Source of the DNA: MGBC108787 sp964591225 | GTDB taxonomy: Bacteria; Bacillota_I; Bacilli_A; RF39; UBA660 | Reading direction: 5' to 3' | DNA length: 7,121 bases | Assembly (NCBI GenBank): GCA_964591225.1 | Contig: CAZQAO010000044.1 | Span: 1 to 7,121, forward strand | In this document: positions 5,835 through 7,121 of the stretch, one piece after another | Position numbering within the stretch: position 1 is the stretch's first letter | How the letters are laid out: each line of letters begins with the position of its first letter | The notes under the pieces: model-generated | What the model was told of the DNA's origin: nothing | The model's input: only the letters and a program-made list of their open reading frames with translations | Database searches by the model: none | Made by a program: the position numbers and the translations under genes

Positions 5835-7121
5835 ACTACGTTTCTTAATTGGACAAAGTTTAAAGAAAAAACTTAATACGAAATGGTTTAAAGTTGCTAA
5901 TGTCCTGATTTTAATATTATTAATTGCTGTCTTAAATATGGATCATTTAATTAGTTTCTTTGGCGGAGATTTTGAAAATAGTACGAAAATATATGTAGTA
6001 GATGAAATAGGAGCTTATGATTTATTTCAAGATCAATTTGAATCAGTAGCTTCATCTTTAGATGATTTAGGAAATTATGAATTAGAAAATAGTACTGATG
6101 ACATTAATGATTTACAAGAGAAAATCAAAGACGAAAAATCTTTAATTGTTCAAATATTACCATCTGATACTAATTATATAGAGGTATTAACTTATAGTTT
6201 TGAACCCTTATCTATGGTTACTAAACAAGCATTACAAGCAAGCTTTAATAATGTTAAAAGTATTTATGTCTTAGAAAATAGTGGTTTAACTGTGGAAGAA
6301 ATTGCTTCTTTAACTAGTGATGTCGAAATTAAAAGTACGATAACCAATGAAGAAGTAGAAGGAAATAGTGAAGGAAAAGATATTATTTCCAGTGGTCTTA
6401 TTATAATTTTTATAATCCCTTTCTTTTTATTAATTACAATGTTAACTCAAATGATTGGAGCAGAGATTAATGATGAAAAATCAACTAGAGGAATGGAAAT
6501 CATTATTTCTAATGTATCACCCAAAGTTCATTTTTTATCTAAAATTATTTCGGCGACTTTATTCGTTATAATTCAGTCATTAATTTTAATCGTAGATATT
6601 GTTATTGGTTTATTAATTCGAAAATTATTAGGAAATTCTTTAATGCCCGGAAGTACTGCCGGATTTATTGGGGAAGCTTTTAATGTTGTTCAAAATACGG
6701 GTGTAATAGATTTATTATTAAAAGGATTACCTATTATAATAATATTATTTTTATTAAGTTTTTTAGCTTATGCTATTGTTGCTGGCGTTTTAGCTTCGAT
6801 GACAACTAATATTGAAGATTATCAACAATTACAAACGCCATTAATGATTATTTTAATGGTAGGTTATTACATTGCTATTATGGCTTCTACATTTGATGGT
6901 TCTATTTTTGTTAAGATAATTTCTTATATTCCAATGTTATCTTTCTTAGTAGCTCCAGTTATTTATTTACTAGGTCAAATTTCAATTTGGGAACTTACTT
7001 TATCTACTGTTATATGTGGGGTTGTAACTTATTTATTCTTCTACTATGGTTTACGCATTTATAAGGTAGGTATATTAAATTATTCTAGTCAAAACCTATG
7101 GAAAAAAATATTTAAATCGGT
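5824..7121 (+). CDS. ABC transporter permease, YhaP/NatB type (partial at window end)
   Basis: This frame stays open to the end of the window (432 full codons), so the stop is not seen. It is the membrane partner of the preceding ATPase. The start ATG overlaps the ATPase gene by 11 bases, with AGGAG (5813-5817) six bases upstream, indicating translational coupling. Layout: a short basic cytoplasmic N-terminus, first membrane helix about 24-46, a large soluble domain about 47-185 beginning with IYVVDEIGAY, then a cluster of five or six helices (about 186-211, 240-266, 300-328, 340-357, 364-388 and 395-415). After the second helix, GAEINDEKSTRGMEI (212-226) is the conserved cytoplasmic loop of NatB/YhaP permeases (COG1668). 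These proteins are about 400-430 residues long, so very little is missing. The transported substrate cannot be read from the sequence. Confidence 0.92.
   Translation, partial: MKNKLRFLIGQSLKKKLNTKWFKVANVLILILLIAVLNMDHLISFFGGDFENSTKIYVVDEIGAYDLFQDQFESVASSLDDLGNYELENSTDDINDLQEKIKDEKSLIVQILPSDTNYIEVLTYSFEPLSMVTKQALQASFNNVKSIYVLENSGLTVEEIASLTSDVEIKSTITNEEVEGNSEGKDIISSGLIIIFIIPFFLLITMLTQMIGAEINDEKSTRGMEIIISNVSPKVHFLSKIISATLFVIIQSLILIVDIVIGLLIRKLLGNSLMPGSTAGFIGEAFNVVQNTGVIDLLLKGLPIIIILFLLSFLAYAIVAGVLASMTTNIEDYQQLQTPLMIILMVGYYIAIMASTFDGSIFVKIISYIPMLSFLVAPVIYLLGQISIWELTLSTVICGVVTYLFFYYGLRIYKVGILNYSSQNLWKKIFKS

Noticed and set aside
1..7121. Possible alternative genetic code (TGA as tryptophan), given the AT-rich, Mollicutes-like composition
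   Set aside because: Tryptophans in recognised motifs are encoded by TGG and no in-frame TGA occurs; the all-TAA stops fit simple AT bias.
1..7121. CRISPR arrays, tRNA or rRNA genes, insertion sequences, phage genes
   Set aside because: No regularly spaced repeats, tRNA-like folds, transposase motifs or terminal inverted repeats were seen. Coding sequence fills nearly all of the window and no gene-free gap exceeds about 70 bases.

Overview
The window is AT-rich DNA (G+C about 30 percent by eye) with tightly packed genes, good Shine-Dalgarno sites and Gram-positive gene content: a YlmC/YmxH-type PRC-barrel protein, LspA followed by an RluD-family enzyme, a GluP-like rhomboid, and a YhaQ/YhaP (NatA/NatB)-type ABC exporter. 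This suggests a low-G+C Bacillota member, perhaps an uncultured gut Bacilli/Erysipelotrichia/RF39-like lineage; the lineage is a guess. Every visible tryptophan codon is TGG and all seven visible stops are TAA, so nothing points to a changed code.

Layout. Positions 34-255 encode a 73-residue PRC-barrel protein. An extended -10 promoter at 242-270 then drives lspA (295-789) and an rluD-family gene (746-1645), which overlap by 44 bases. A small four-helix membrane protein (1625-1957, minus strand) converges on the pseudouridine synthase gene and overlaps its end. Across a 60-bp divergent gap, a rhomboid protease gene runs 2018-3166. A strong promoter (3181-3209) precedes a 547-residue exported, probably lipid-anchored protein with an HELGH zinc-protease motif (3235-4878), which I cannot assign to a named family. 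A hairpin with a T-run ends that gene. A further extended -10 promoter leads into an ABC exporter operon: ATPase (4932-5834) and permease (5824 to the window end, still open).

How the genes relate. LspA removes lipoprotein signal peptides, and the HELGH protein carries a lipobox-like sequence, so it is a plausible local substrate. With the rhomboid, the central part of the window holds two proteases acting in or outside the membrane, in separate transcription units. The most unusual item is the metalloprotease-like lipoprotein: three cysteines (C-x2-C-x-C) follow the zinc motif directly, and the remaining sequence is unfamiliar. The rest is largely housekeeping with some unusual gene overlaps and promoter geometry.
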